The translations under genes were made by a program, and so were the position numbers. DNA of 26,400 nt, taken from assembly GCF_937952055.1 (NCBI RefSeq), contig NZ_CALFYO010000003.1, positions 1 through 26,400 on the forward strand, read 5' to 3'. The notes under the pieces were generated by a model. It saw only the letters and a program-made list of their open reading frames with translations, was not told where the DNA came from and searched no databases. Below, in pieces: positions 19,232-26,400 of the stretch; position 1 is the first letter of the stretch; each line of letters begins with the position of its first letter. Origin of the DNA: an uncultured Piscinibacter sp. GTDB taxonomy: Bacteria > Pseudomonadota > Gammaproteobacteria > Burkholderiales > Burkholderiaceae_C.

Positions 19232-19291
19232 GTGGGGCGCATGCTACCCGAGCGGCCCGCGCTGGCCGGGACGCACGCCGATAATCCCCCG
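19232..19291. promoter_or_regulatory. divergent promoter gap; GATAAT -10 for the plus-strand gene
   Basis: Sixty bases separate lolC (minus) from the unknown gene (plus). GATAAT at 19280-19285 is a 5-of-6 match to the -10 consensus. It ends 6 bases before the ATG at 19292, so transcription would begin at or next to the A of the start codon. There is no ribosome binding site between, which fits a leaderless mRNA. No good -35 is visible, and I see no clear minus-strand promoter. Confidence 0.45.
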
Positions 19292-20221
19292 ATGCACTTG
19301 CTCGTCCCGTTCGCGTCGGCACTGTCGGAGGCCGGCCGGCACACCTTGCACGACCTGAAGCTCACGAACCTCGACCGCCTGCTCGCCCGTGTGGTGCCCG
19401 TCCAGCGACTCGGCACCGACGAGTACAGCCTCACGCCGCCGCACGAAGCCGCGCTCGCCGCCGCGCGCGGCTGGCAGGGCGGCGCCGGTACGCTGCCCTT
19501 TGCGGCTCACGCGGCGCGAGGGGACGGCATCGATGTGCAGGACCTCGCCTGGGGCCTGCTCACGCCGACGCATTGGCACGTGGGCCGCGACCAGATCACG
19601 CTGGCCGACCCCGAGGCGCTGCAACTCGACGCCGCGCAGTCGCGCGACCTGTTCGACGCGGTGCGCGATCTGTTCGAGAGCGAGGGCTTCGCGCTCGTCT
19701 GGGGTGCACCGCTGCGCTGGTACGCGGCGCACGAGAGCCTGGTCGAGCTGCCCTGCGCCTCGCTGGACCGTGTGGTCGGGCGCAACGTCGACCGCTGGCT
19801 GCCCGCGGGGCGCGAGGCGCGATTGCTGCGTCGCCTGCAGAACGAGGTGCAGATGCTGCTGCACGACCACCCGATCAACGAAGCGCGCGAGGCGCAGGGC
19901 CGGCTCGCGGTGAACTCCTTCTGGCTCAGCGGCTGCGGACGCTGGCAGGCGGGCGAGGCGCCGGAGGTCGAGGTCGACGCCAGGCTGCGTGCGCCGCTGC
20001 TGTCGGAAGACTGGGCCGGCTGGGCCGAGGCCTGGCGGGCGCTCGACGCCGGGCCGCTGGCACGGCTGGTCGCTGCCGCCGCGCGCGGCGAGGCGGTCGG
20101 CCTGACGCTGGCCGGTGATCGATTCGCGCAGCGTTTCGACACCGCGACCGGATCGCTGTGGTCGCGACTGGGTCGGCGCTGGCGCCACCCGGCGCCGGCC
20201 GACGTGCTGGAGACGCTGTGA
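19292..20221 (+). CDS. conserved protein of unknown function upstream of recJ
   Basis: Soluble protein of 309 residues that I recognise only as a conserved family found next to recJ in Burkholderiales (COG4255-like; sometimes labelled phosphoglycerate mutase, which I cannot support). There is no signal peptide or membrane helix. The most striking segment is LQNEVQMLLHDHPINEAREA (182-201) followed by AVNSFWLSGCGRWQ (206-219), rich in candidate catalytic or metal-binding residues (H191, H193, N196, C215). An aromatic stretch, LAWGLLTPTHWHVGRDQI, lies at 85-102. The stop overlaps the recJ start as GTGA. The ATG at 19292 lies right after a GATAAT box with no ribosome binding site. Confidence 0.85.
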   Translation: MHLLVPFASALSEAGRHTLHDLKLTNLDRLLARVVPVQRLGTDEYSLTPPHEAALAAARGWQGGAGTLPFAAHAARGDGIDVQDLAWGLLTPTHWHVGRDQITLADPEALQLDAAQSRDLFDAVRDLFESEGFALVWGAPLRWYAAHESLVELPCASLDRVVGRNVDRWLPAGREARLLRRLQNEVQMLLHDHPINEAREAQGRLAVNSFWLSGCGRWQAGEAPEVEVDARLRAPLLSEDWAGWAEAWRALDAGPLARLVAAAARGEAVGLTLAGDRFAQRFDTATGSLWSRLGRRWRHPAPADVLETL

Positions 20222-21948
20222 GCCAGGCCGTCATCTCGCGCCGGGACGCCCCGCCGCGCGTCGTCTGGGCGCTCGAGCAGGCCGGCGTGCCGATGCTGCT
20301 GGCGCGCCTGTTCGCAGCGCGCGGCGTGCGCAGCGCCGAAGAGCTCGACGACGCCGTGGCGAAGCTGCTGCCGCCCTCGGGCCTGCTGGGCGCGGCGCAG
20401 GCGGCGAAGCGGCTGGCCGACGCCCTGCAGGCGGGCCAGCGCATCTGCATCGTCGCCGACTACGACTGCGACGGCGCCACCGCCTGCGCCGTCGCGCTCC
20501 GTGGGCTGGAGCTGCTCGGCGCGGCACGCGACAGGCTGGTCTACGTGGTGCCCGACCGCGCCGTGCACGGCTACGGCCTCACGCCGGCGATCGTCGAGCT
20601 CGCCGCGAAGCAACGGCCCGACGTGCTGGTGACGGTGGACAACGGCATCGCCAGCCTGGAAGGCGTGGCGCATGCGCGCGCGCGCGGCATGGCCGTCGTC
20701 GTCACCGACCACCACCTGCCGGCACAGCAGGATGGCCATGTCGTGCTTCCGGAGGCCGACGTGATCGTCAATCCCAACCAGCCGGGCTGCACGTTCGCGA
20801 GCAAGAACCTCGCCGGCGTCGGCGTGATGTTCTACGTGCTGCTGGCGCTGCGCAGCGAACTGCGCGATCGCGGCGCGTTCAGCGCGCAGCAGCAGCCGCG
20901 ACTCGATGCGCTGCTCGACCTCGTCGCACTCGGCACGGTGGCCGACGTGGTCAGGCTCGACGCCAACAACCGCCGCCTCGTCGCGCAGGGCCTGCGCCGC
21001 ATCCGCGCCGGCCGCATGCAGCCGGGCCTGGCCGCCCTGTTCGCCGCCGCCGGCCGCGATGCGAGCCGTGCCAGCGCCTTCGACTTCGGCTTCGCGCTGG
21101 GACCCCGCATCAACGCCGCCGGGCGGCTGTCGGACATGACGCTGGGCATCGAATGCCTGCTCACCGACGACCCGGCGCGCGCCGCGGAGTTGGCCAACGC
21201 GCTGGACGGCATCAACCGCGAGCGGCGCGAACTCGAGTCGGGCATGCGCGAACAGGCCGAGGCGCTGCTCGAGCGGCTGATGCCCGAGGGCGAGCCGCCG
21301 CCGGCCTTGGCGATCTTCGACGCGGACTTCCACGAGGGCGTGGTCGGCATCGTCGCGGCGCGGCTGAAGGACCGGGTGCACCGACCGACCTTCGTCTTCG
21401 CGCGCGGCCAGGACGGGCTGCTCAAGGGCTCGGGGCGTTCGATTGCGGGCTTCCACCTGCGCGATGCGCTCGATCTGGTCAGCAAGCGCCACCCCGGCGT
21501 GCTGCGCAAGTTCGGCGGCCACGCCATGGCGGCCGGCTGCACCGTCGCCGAGGCCGACCTGCCGACCTTCACGCGGGGCTTCCAGCAGGTGGCGCGCGAA
21601 TGGCTGGACGCCGCGACGCTGGCGCGCACGCTGCTCACCGACGGCCCGCTGGAGCCGGCGCAGTTCGACCCGGCCACGGTGCGCGAGCTGGATGCGCAGG
21701 TGTGGGGCCAGGCGTTCGAGCCGCCGCTGTTCTGCGACGTGGTGGACGTGGTGTCGCAGCGCCTCGTCGGCGAGCGGCACCTGAAGCTCTCGGTGCGGCA
21801 CGGCGGCGCCCTGCGCGACGCCATCTGGTTCGGCCGCAGCGAGCCGCTCGCGCCGCGCGTGCGGCTGGCCTACCGGCTGAGCCTGGACCACTTCAACGGC
21901 CGCGAGCGCGTGCAGATGGTGGTGGAAGGCAGCGAAGACGCGCCCTGA
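20218..21948 (+). CDS. recJ: single-stranded-DNA exonuclease RecJ
   Basis: 5'-3' single-strand DNA exonuclease used in recombination and mismatch repair, 576 residues, normal for RecJ. DHH-family motifs are complete: ADYDCDGATA (80-89, with D81, D83 and D86), VDNG (140-143) and TDHHLP (163-168). VNPNQPGC, GTVADVVRLDANNR and FALGPRINAAGRLSDM follow. The C-terminal DHHA1 part shows SGRSIAGFHLRDAL and KFGGHAMAAGCTV, and an OB-type domain closes the protein. The start is a GTG at 20218 that overlaps the previous stop (GTGA), so translation is coupled. An earlier in-frame GTG lies deep in the previous gene and is unlikely. Confidence 0.96.
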   Translation: MSQAVISRRDAPPRVVWALEQAGVPMLLARLFAARGVRSAEELDDAVAKLLPPSGLLGAAQAAKRLADALQAGQRICIVADYDCDGATACAVALRGLELLGAARDRLVYVVPDRAVHGYGLTPAIVELAAKQRPDVLVTVDNGIASLEGVAHARARGMAVVVTDHHLPAQQDGHVVLPEADVIVNPNQPGCTFASKNLAGVGVMFYVLLALRSELRDRGAFSAQQQPRLDALLDLVALGTVADVVRLDANNRRLVAQGLRRIRAGRMQPGLAALFAAAGRDASRASAFDFGFALGPRINAAGRLSDMTLGIECLLTDDPARAAELANALDGINRERRELESGMREQAEALLERLMPEGEPPPALAIFDADFHEGVVGIVAARLKDRVHRPTFVFARGQDGLLKGSGRSIAGFHLRDALDLVSKRHPGVLRKFGGHAMAAGCTVAEADLPTFTRGFQQVAREWLDAATLARTLLTDGPLEPAQFDPATVRELDAQVWGQAFEPPLFCDVVDVVSQRLVGERHLKLSVRHGGALRDAIWFGRSEPLAPRVRLAYRLSLDHFNGRERVQMVVEGSEDAP

Positions 21949-22027
21949 ATGGGCCCGTGCACAGGTTGCATCTGGTAGCGACGCTTCGACCGGTGGTGAC
22001 GATACTGCGCCGATCTGCCCTCGCCGG

Positions 22028-23242
22028 ATGACGACCATGGCCCCCTTGTCGATTGCCTCGCGGCGCAGTCGCCGCACCACGCTGGGCTGGCTGCTGGTGC
22101 TGGCCGGCGCCACGGCCGCGGCCGCATGCGGAGGCAGCAGCGGCGATGCGCCGGCCGCGGCCGCCCCGTCGCCGGCACCCGCTCCTGCCCCCGCGCCGGC
22201 GGCTCCCACCGCCACCACTTTCACCGACGGTCTGTCCAGCCCCTGGGGCATGGCTTTCCTGCCCGATGGTCGCCTCATCGTCACGCTCAAGGGCGGCAGC
22301 CTGCTGATCGTCAGCGCCGACGGCCGCAGCGTCTCGGCGCCGGTCTCGGGCGTTCCGGCGGTCAATCCGGGCGGCCAGGGTGGTCTGCTCGACGTGGCCA
22401 TCGACCCCGACTACACCACCACGCCGTGGATCTACCTGAGCTACGCGGAAGACGGCAGCGGTGGCAGCGGCACGGCGGTGGCGCGCGGCCAGCTGGTCGG
22501 CAACGTCCTGCAGAACGTGCAGGTGATCTTCCGCCAGGCGCCCAAGGTGTCCGGCGGCGGCCACTACGGCTCGCGGCTGGTGTTCCGCAACGACAAGACT
22601 CTGTTCGTCTCCCTCGGCGAACGCCAGCAGGGCAGCCCGGCACAGGACCTGACGAAGACCCTGGGCAAGGTGGTACGCATCAATCGTGACGGAACCATCC
22701 CGTCCGACAACCCAAACCTGGGCACTGGCGCGTTGCCCGGCATCTGGAGCATCGGCCACCGCAACCCGCAGGGCGCGGCGCTGCACCCCGGCACCGGCGA
22801 GCTGTGGCAGAGCGAGCACGGCCCGCAGGGCGGCGACGAGATCAACATCGCCCGCGCCGGCGCCAACTTCGGCTGGCCGAACGTCAGCTACGGCTGCAAC
22901 TACGGCGACCCGGTGGGCGACGCCTGTCGCATCGGCGGCGGCACCCACGCGCCGATCTACGTCGAGCCGCTGGCCACCTGGACGCCGACCTCGGTCGCGC
23001 CCAGCGGCCTGGCCTTCTACACCGGCAGCATGTTCCCGCAATGGCAGGGCAACCTCTTCATGGGGGCGCTGGCGGGCACCGCGCTGTGGCGACTTACCCT
23101 GAGCGGCAATGCCGTCACCGCGCGCGAGGAGCTCTTCAAGTCGCTGGGCGAGCGCATCCGCGACGTGCGGCAGGGCCCCGACGGCGCGCTTTACCTGCTG
23201 ACCGATGGCAGCGGCGGGCGCATCCTTCGCATCGCGCGCTGA
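22028..23242 (+). CDS. PQQ-dependent sugar dehydrogenase (GSDH family), exported
   Basis: Soluble-type aldose/glucose dehydrogenase-like beta-propeller, 404 residues. The N-terminus is basic with a hydrophobic stretch (RRTTLGWLLVLAGATAAAAC), so it is exported; C34 could be a lipobox cysteine, but the -3 residue is alanine, so lipid attachment is doubtful. A proline-alanine linker (about 42-61) follows. Family signatures are SSPWGMAFLPDGRL (70-83), GQGGLLDVAIDP (116-127), GGGHYGSRLVF with the probable catalytic H179, IWSIGHRNPQGAAL, LWQSEHGPQGGDEIN and GANFGWP. It resembles the YliI/Asd group, which binds PQQ. No pqq genes are in view. The ATG at 22028 has no strong binding site; ATG 22037 is an alternative. 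Confidence 0.9.
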   Translation: MTTMAPLSIASRRSRRTTLGWLLVLAGATAAAACGGSSGDAPAAAAPSPAPAPAPAPAAPTATTFTDGLSSPWGMAFLPDGRLIVTLKGGSLLIVSADGRSVSAPVSGVPAVNPGGQGGLLDVAIDPDYTTTPWIYLSYAEDGSGGSGTAVARGQLVGNVLQNVQVIFRQAPKVSGGGHYGSRLVFRNDKTLFVSLGERQQGSPAQDLTKTLGKVVRINRDGTIPSDNPNLGTGALPGIWSIGHRNPQGAALHPGTGELWQSEHGPQGGDEINIARAGANFGWPNVSYGCNYGDPVGDACRIGGGTHAPIYVEPLATWTPTSVAPSGLAFYTGSMFPQWQGNLFMGALAGTALWRLTLSGNAVTAREELFKSLGERIRDVRQGPDGALYLLTDGSGGRILRIAR

Positions 23243-23273
23243 GCCGCGCCCGGCAGGAACCGGGCCCGCTCCC

Positions 23274-23279
23274 TACAAT
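23274..23279 (+). promoter_or_regulatory. -10 box TACAAT before rnm
   Basis: TACAAT matches five of six bases of the sigma-70 -10 consensus, 32 bases after the dehydrogenase stop. Transcription would begin near 23286. That gives a 3-4 base leader to the ATG at 23290, or about 22 bases to the ATG at 23308. No clear -35 is visible. Confidence 0.45.
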
Positions 23280-23307
23280 CCGGGGCTCGATGCTGCCGAG
23301 CCCCTGG

Positions 23308-24159
23308 ATGAACGCCGACCTGCACTGCCACTCCTGCGTGTCCGACGGCACGCTGAGCCCGGAAGACCTGGCGGGACGCGCGAAGGCGCGCGGCGTGGAG
23401 CTCTGGTCGCTGACCGACCATGACGAGATCGGCGGCCAGCAGCGCGCCCGCGTGGCGGCCGAGGCGCTGAGCCTGCCCTACCTCACCGGCACCGAGATCT
23501 CGGTGAGCTTCGTCGGCATCACGGTGCACATCGTCGGCCTGGGGTTCGATGTGGACGACGGCGCGCTGAGGCAGGGCCTGGCCGCCACCCGCGGCGGCCG
23601 CCGCGAGCGCGCGCTGGAGATGGCCGACGGCCTCGCCAAGGCCGGCATTGCGCACAGCTTCGAAGGTGCGCTGAAGTACGTCGGCAACCCCGACCTCATC
23701 TCGCGCACGCACTTCGCGCGCTACCTCGTGGAGGCCGGCGTCTGCGCCGACACCGGCGAGGTCTTCCGTCGCTTCCTCACCGAGGGCAATCCCGGCTTCG
23801 TGCCACACCGCTGGGCCAGCCTGCGCGATGCAGTGCACTGGATCACCGATGCCGGCGGCATGGCGGTGATCGCCCATCCCGCGCGCTACCGGCTCACCGC
23901 CAACGAGGAGCACGCGCTGTTCACCGAGTTCAAGGCGCACGGCGGCCAGGGTGTCGAGGTGGTCACCGGCAGTCACAGCGCGGCCGAGGCGGTGCGCTAC
24001 GCCGAGACCGCGCTGGAGTACGGCCTCTTCGCTTCGCGCGGCAGCGATTTCCACAGTCCCGACGAGAGCCACACCGACCTTGGCGAGCTGCCCGAGCTGC
24101 CGGGTCGGTTGACGCCGGTGTGGGAGGCGTTGCAGGACCGCATCCAGCGTCCTCGGTGA
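23308..24159 (+). CDS. rnm: PHP-domain 3',5'-nucleoside bisphosphate phosphatase / RNase AM
   Basis: PHP-family trinuclear-metal phosphatase, 283 residues. Homologous Rnm (YciV) removes phosphate from 3',5'-nucleoside bisphosphates and trims RNA 5' ends. Metal ligands are visible: H6 and H8 (DLHCHS), D13, D37-H38-D39 (TDHDE), E63 (GTEIS), H74, and further on IAHPARY and GSDFHSP. I place the start at the ATG followed by NADLHCHS, which is the common start of the family; the ATG at 23290 would add six residues (MLPSPW) and fits a nearly leaderless transcript. It is followed after 13 bases by yciO, the same gene pair as in Escherichia coli. Confidence 0.92.
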   Translation: MNADLHCHSCVSDGTLSPEDLAGRAKARGVELWSLTDHDEIGGQQRARVAAEALSLPYLTGTEISVSFVGITVHIVGLGFDVDDGALRQGLAATRGGRRERALEMADGLAKAGIAHSFEGALKYVGNPDLISRTHFARYLVEAGVCADTGEVFRRFLTEGNPGFVPHRWASLRDAVHWITDAGGMAVIAHPARYRLTANEEHALFTEFKAHGGQGVEVVTGSHSAAEAVRYAETALEYGLFASRGSDFHSPDESHTDLGELPELPGRLTPVWEALQDRIQRPR

Positions 24160-24172
24160 CCGCCCCGCACGC

Positions 24173-24811
24173 ATGTCGCAGCTCTTCGAAGTCCATCCCG
24201 ACAACCCGCAGCCGCGCCTGCTCAAGCAGGCGGCGCAGATCCTGCATGCCGGCGGCGTGGCGGCGATCCCCACCGACTCGAGCTACGCGCTCGTCTGCCA
24301 CCTCGACGACAAGGCCGCGGCGGAGTCGCTGCGGCGCATCCGCGGCGTCGACGAGAAGCACCACCTCACGCTGCTGTGCCGCGATCTCAGCGAACTGGCG
24401 AGCTACGCGCGCGTGGACAACAAGCAGTACCGGCTGCTCAAGCTGGGCACGCCCGGGCCGTTCACCTTCATCCTCGAGGCCACCAAGGAGGTGCCGCGAC
24501 GGCTCTCCCACCCCTCGCGGCGCACCATCGGACTGCGCGTGCCCGACCACGCGGTGACGCAGGCGCTGCTCGAGCAGATGGGCCAGCCGCTGATCGCCAC
24601 CACGCTGATCGCGCCGGGCGAGAGCGATCCGCTGAACGACCCGCACGAGATCCGCGAGCGCTTCCAGAAACTGCTGCAGGCGGTGGTGGATGCGGGCGCC
24701 TGCCCGATGCAGCCGACCACGGTGGTCGACCTCACGGGCGACACGCCGGCGCTGGTGCGCCTGGGGCGTGGTGACCCGCGCCTGCTCGGACTGGACCTCA
24801 AAGAAGGCTGA
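24173..24811 (+). CDS. yciO: YciO/YrdC/Sua5-family protein, YciO type
   Basis: YrdC-fold protein of 212 residues, very like Escherichia coli YciO. It opens with MSQLFEVHPDNPQPRLLKQA and continues with AAIPTDSSYALVC, LTLLCRDLSELASYARVDN, GPFTFILEATKEVPRRL and QPTTVVDLTGDTP, all near matches to YciO. The YrdC/Sua5 relatives make threonylcarbamoyl-AMP for tRNA t6A. YciO proteins show weak or no such activity in known cases, so the role here is unsettled. It follows rnm by 13 bases and is probably co-transcribed. Its stop codon abuts the stop of the convergent folE2 gene. Confidence 0.93.
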   Translation: MSQLFEVHPDNPQPRLLKQAAQILHAGGVAAIPTDSSYALVCHLDDKAAAESLRRIRGVDEKHHLTLLCRDLSELASYARVDNKQYRLLKLGTPGPFTFILEATKEVPRRLSHPSRRTIGLRVPDHAVTQALLEQMGQPLIATTLIAPGESDPLNDPHEIRERFQKLLQAVVDAGACPMQPTTVVDLTGDTPALVRLGRGDPRLLGLDLKEG

Positions 24812-25603
24812 TCAGAGCCGTTCGATGCGCGCCACCGCCGAATGGGCGTGGATGGACTCGAAGTTCTCCACGTCGACGACGTAGCGGCCGACGCGCGGGT
24901 CGGCATTCAGGCGCAGCGCCACGTCGCGCACGAGGTCCTCGACGAACTTCGGGTTCTCGTAGGCACGCTCGGTGATCCACTTCTCGTCGGCGCGCTTGAG
25001 CATGGGCCAGATCTCGCTGGAGGCGGAATCCTCGGCGAAGCGCACCAGCTCCGCCCAGGGAATGTCCTCGAGCATCTCGACGCGCAGCGTGACGTGCGAG
25101 CGCTGGTTGTGCGCGCCGTAATCGGAGATCTCCTTCGAGCAGGGGCACAGCGACTTGACCGGCACGACGGCCTCGGCCCAGACCGCCACCGCGCCGTCGT
25201 GCGCCTCGACGATCCAGCGGCCCTGGTACTCGAGCAGGCTCTCCACACCGGAGACCGGCGCACGCTTGCGCAGGAAGAAGGGAAAGCGCGCCTCGATGCG
25301 GCCAGCGCGGGCATGCAGCTTGTGCAGCATCACGCCCATCTGCGCGCGCAGTTCGGCCGCATCGAGCGCCTTGTCCTGCGTCTCCAGCCAGGCCACGAAG
25401 CGCGACATGTGCGTGCCCTTCTGCTCGGCGGGCAGGGCGACGTCGAGGTCCCACTCGGCGACGGTCGACAACTCGGCCGTGCCCAGGCGCAGCTGCATCG
25501 GATAGCGCACACCGCGCACGCCGACGCGCTGGATCGCCAGTCGACGCTCGTCGCGGGCACTCTGGGTGTCCGGGATGTGCAGCGCGTCTTTCAGATTGCT
25601 CAT
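24812..25603 (-). CDS. folE2: GTP cyclohydrolase I type B (FolE2)
   Basis: GTP cyclohydrolase of the FolE2 (COG1469) type, 263 residues. It converts GTP to dihydroneopterin triphosphate, the first step of folate synthesis. The hallmark motif SLCPCSKEISDYGAHNQRS lies at 151-169, with C153 the expected metal-binding cysteine and H165 next to it; KGTHMSRF (62-69) and ENPKFVEDLVRDV near the C-terminus supply other conserved residues. FolE2 can use metals other than zinc, so it often backs up or replaces FolE. Its start ATG at 25603 lies 107 bases after dxs on the same strand and has a GGTAGAG-like site. I saw no Zur-like palindrome in the gap. Whether the genome also has folE is not known from here. 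Confidence 0.95.
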   Translation of the reverse strand: MSNLKDALHIPDTQSARDERRLAIQRVGVRGVRYPMQLRLGTAELSTVAEWDLDVALPAEQKGTHMSRFVAWLETQDKALDAAELRAQMGVMLHKLHARAGRIEARFPFFLRKRAPVSGVESLLEYQGRWIVEAHDGAVAVWAEAVVPVKSLCPCSKEISDYGAHNQRSHVTLRVEMLEDIPWAELVRFAEDSASSEIWPMLKRADEKWITERAYENPKFVEDLVRDVALRLNADPRVGRYVVDVENFESIHAHSAVARIERL

Positions 25604-25710
25604 GGCTCTACCGTTTGATCAGGCGCAAGCATGACAGCAAATCACCTGCGACGGCGGGGCAGGGGCTTGAAGCCGCCATTCAAGCGCTTTCAACACGTGG
25701 GCGGCAGCCG
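25604..25710 (-). promoter_or_regulatory. dxs-folE2 intergenic leader with a hairpin
   Basis: The gap contains a perfect inverted repeat, GCTTGAA (25665-25671) and TTCAAGC (25679-25685), with a 7-base loop, and an adjacent AAGCGCTT palindrome (25682-25689). No T-run follows, so it is not a plain terminator. It may cap the dxs message, act as an operator, or be chance. No convincing -35/-10 for folE2 is visible. Confidence 0.35.
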
Positions 25711-26400
25711 TCAATGGTTGACCGCGCGCACCAGCGCCGGCTTGGTGCCGAAGCGCTTGAGGATGGACTGCTCGATGCCCCCGGCGTCGAGCCCGCACAT
25801 CGCCAGCAACTTGGCCGGGTCCCCGTGCTCGATGAACTCGTCGGGCAGGCCCAGCGTCAGCACCGGAGTGGACAGTCCCGCGGCCGCCAGCGCCTCCAGC
25901 ACCGCAGTGCCGGCGCCGCCCATGGTGCAACCCTCCTCCAACGTCACGATGGCCTCGTGGCTGCGCGCCAGGTCCGTCACCAGGGCGACATCCAGCGGCT
26001 TGGCGAAACGCATGTTGGCCACCGTGGCGTCGAGCTTCTCGGCGGCGGCCAGCGCAGGGTACAGCAGCGTGCCGAAGGCGAGGATGGCGATGCGCGAGCC
26101 CTGGCGGCGGATCTCGCCCTTGCCGAACGGGATGGCCGTCATGTCCCTGGCGATCTCCACGCCGGCGCCGCTGCCGCGCGGATAGCGCACCGCCACCGGG
26201 TGGTCCTGCTGGAAGGCGGTGAACAGCGCCTGGCGGCACTCGTTCTCGTCCGATGGCGTGAGCACGCTCATGTTCGGAATGCAGCGCAGGTAGGCGATGT
26301 CGTAGGCGCCGGCATGCGTCGGGCCGTCGGCACCGACGAGGCCGGCGCGGTCGAGCGCGAACACCACCGGCAGGTTCTGCAGCGCCACGTCGTGGATGAG
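25711..26400 (-). CDS. dxs: 1-deoxy-D-xylulose-5-phosphate synthase, C-terminal part
   Basis: C-terminal portion of DXS, which joins pyruvate and glyceraldehyde 3-phosphate to start the MEP isoprenoid pathway. The gene runs off the right edge, so the N-terminal thiamine diphosphate domain is out of view. The visible part begins LIHDVALQNLPVVFALDRAG and includes GADGPTHAGAYDIAYL, the pyrimidine-binding transketolase domain segment with the substrate-binding histidine. SVLTPSDENECRQAL, VAVRYPRGSG and the C-terminal domain EEGCTMGGAGTAVLE follow. The frame stays open to the last base. It is transcribed toward folE2. Confidence 0.96.
   Translation of the reverse strand, partial: LIHDVALQNLPVVFALDRAGLVGADGPTHAGAYDIAYLRCIPNMSVLTPSDENECRQALFTAFQQDHPVAVRYPRGSGAGVEIARDMTAIPFGKGEIRRQGSRIAILAFGTLLYPALAAAEKLDATVANMRFAKPLDVALVTDLARSHEAIVTLEEGCTMGGAGTAVLEALAAAGLSTPVLTLGLPDEFIEHGDPAKLLAMCGLDAGGIEQSILKRFGTKPALVRAVNH

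Noticed and set aside
19507..22401. A 964-codon minus-strand open frame opposite recJ and its neighbours
   Set aside because: It is antisense to three well-supported genes, is low in complexity (His/Arg/Gln/Ala rich), shows no family motif and fits the usual artefact of high-GC codon bias.
25604..25710. Zur box or pterin/folate riboswitch before folE2
   Set aside because: I looked for an AT-rich GTTATA-type palindrome and for a compact multi-stem leader. Only one short hairpin is present.

Overview
The window looks like a chromosomal stretch of a high-GC betaproteobacterium, most likely a Burkholderiales of the Rubrivivax/Leptothrix/Methylibium/Roseateles type. The grounds are the uniformly GC-rich composition, the type of tctBA pair present, a dxs-folE2 arrangement, a lol cluster beside recJ, and the general style of the proteins. 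I see no rRNA, tRNA, CRISPR array, insertion sequence, phage gene or clear compositional break. There are 22 protein genes, packed tightly, with many 4- or 8-base start/stop overlaps. No gene-free stretch exceeds about 135 bases.

Bases 57-7599 (all minus strand, read right to left): tctB-tctA, membrane subunits of a tripartite tricarboxylate transporter with no tctC beside them; an MFS exporter with a C-terminal monooxygenase-like domain; a DUF3422 membrane-anchored protein; a cytosolic-type gamma-glutamyltransferase; and an EamA-type (DMT) exporter. Gaps are very small except for 134 bases between the MFS and DUF3422 genes.

Bases 7686-11564 (minus): a tight four-gene unit, yjjV/TatD-type hydrolase, hypoxanthine-DNA glycosylase, spermidine-synthase-like protein and GspE/PilB-type ATPase. 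Every junction is an ATGA overlap. A short divergent promoter region (11565-11645) separates it from the next unit.

Bases 11646-16019 (plus): an envelope or chaperone-like module made of a membrane-anchored trypsin-like protease without a PDZ domain, a MoxR AAA+ ATPase, a DUF58 protein and a membrane VWA protein, followed by a small cupin. MoxR, DUF58 and VWA proteins usually act together on envelope or metalloenzyme substrates; the protease is a candidate extra member.

Bases 16038-19231 (minus): the lipoprotein-release ABC transporter, with two tandem LolC/LolE-type permeases and then the LolD ATPase, joined by identical 8-base overlaps. Bases 19292-21948 (plus): a conserved protein of unknown function overlapping recJ. 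Bases 22028-24811 (plus): a PQQ-type sugar dehydrogenase, then rnm (PHP phosphatase) and yciO, the same rnm-yciO pairing known from Escherichia coli. Bases 24812-26400 (minus): folE2 and the C-terminal part of dxs, which runs off the right edge.

I did not find a wholly new system. The observations most worth a second look are the divergence of the two LolC/E copies in the LolA-binding hook region, the protease attached to the MoxR-DUF58-VWA operon, the translationally coupled repair/SpeE-like/GspE operon, and the unknown gene fused by overlap to recJ.
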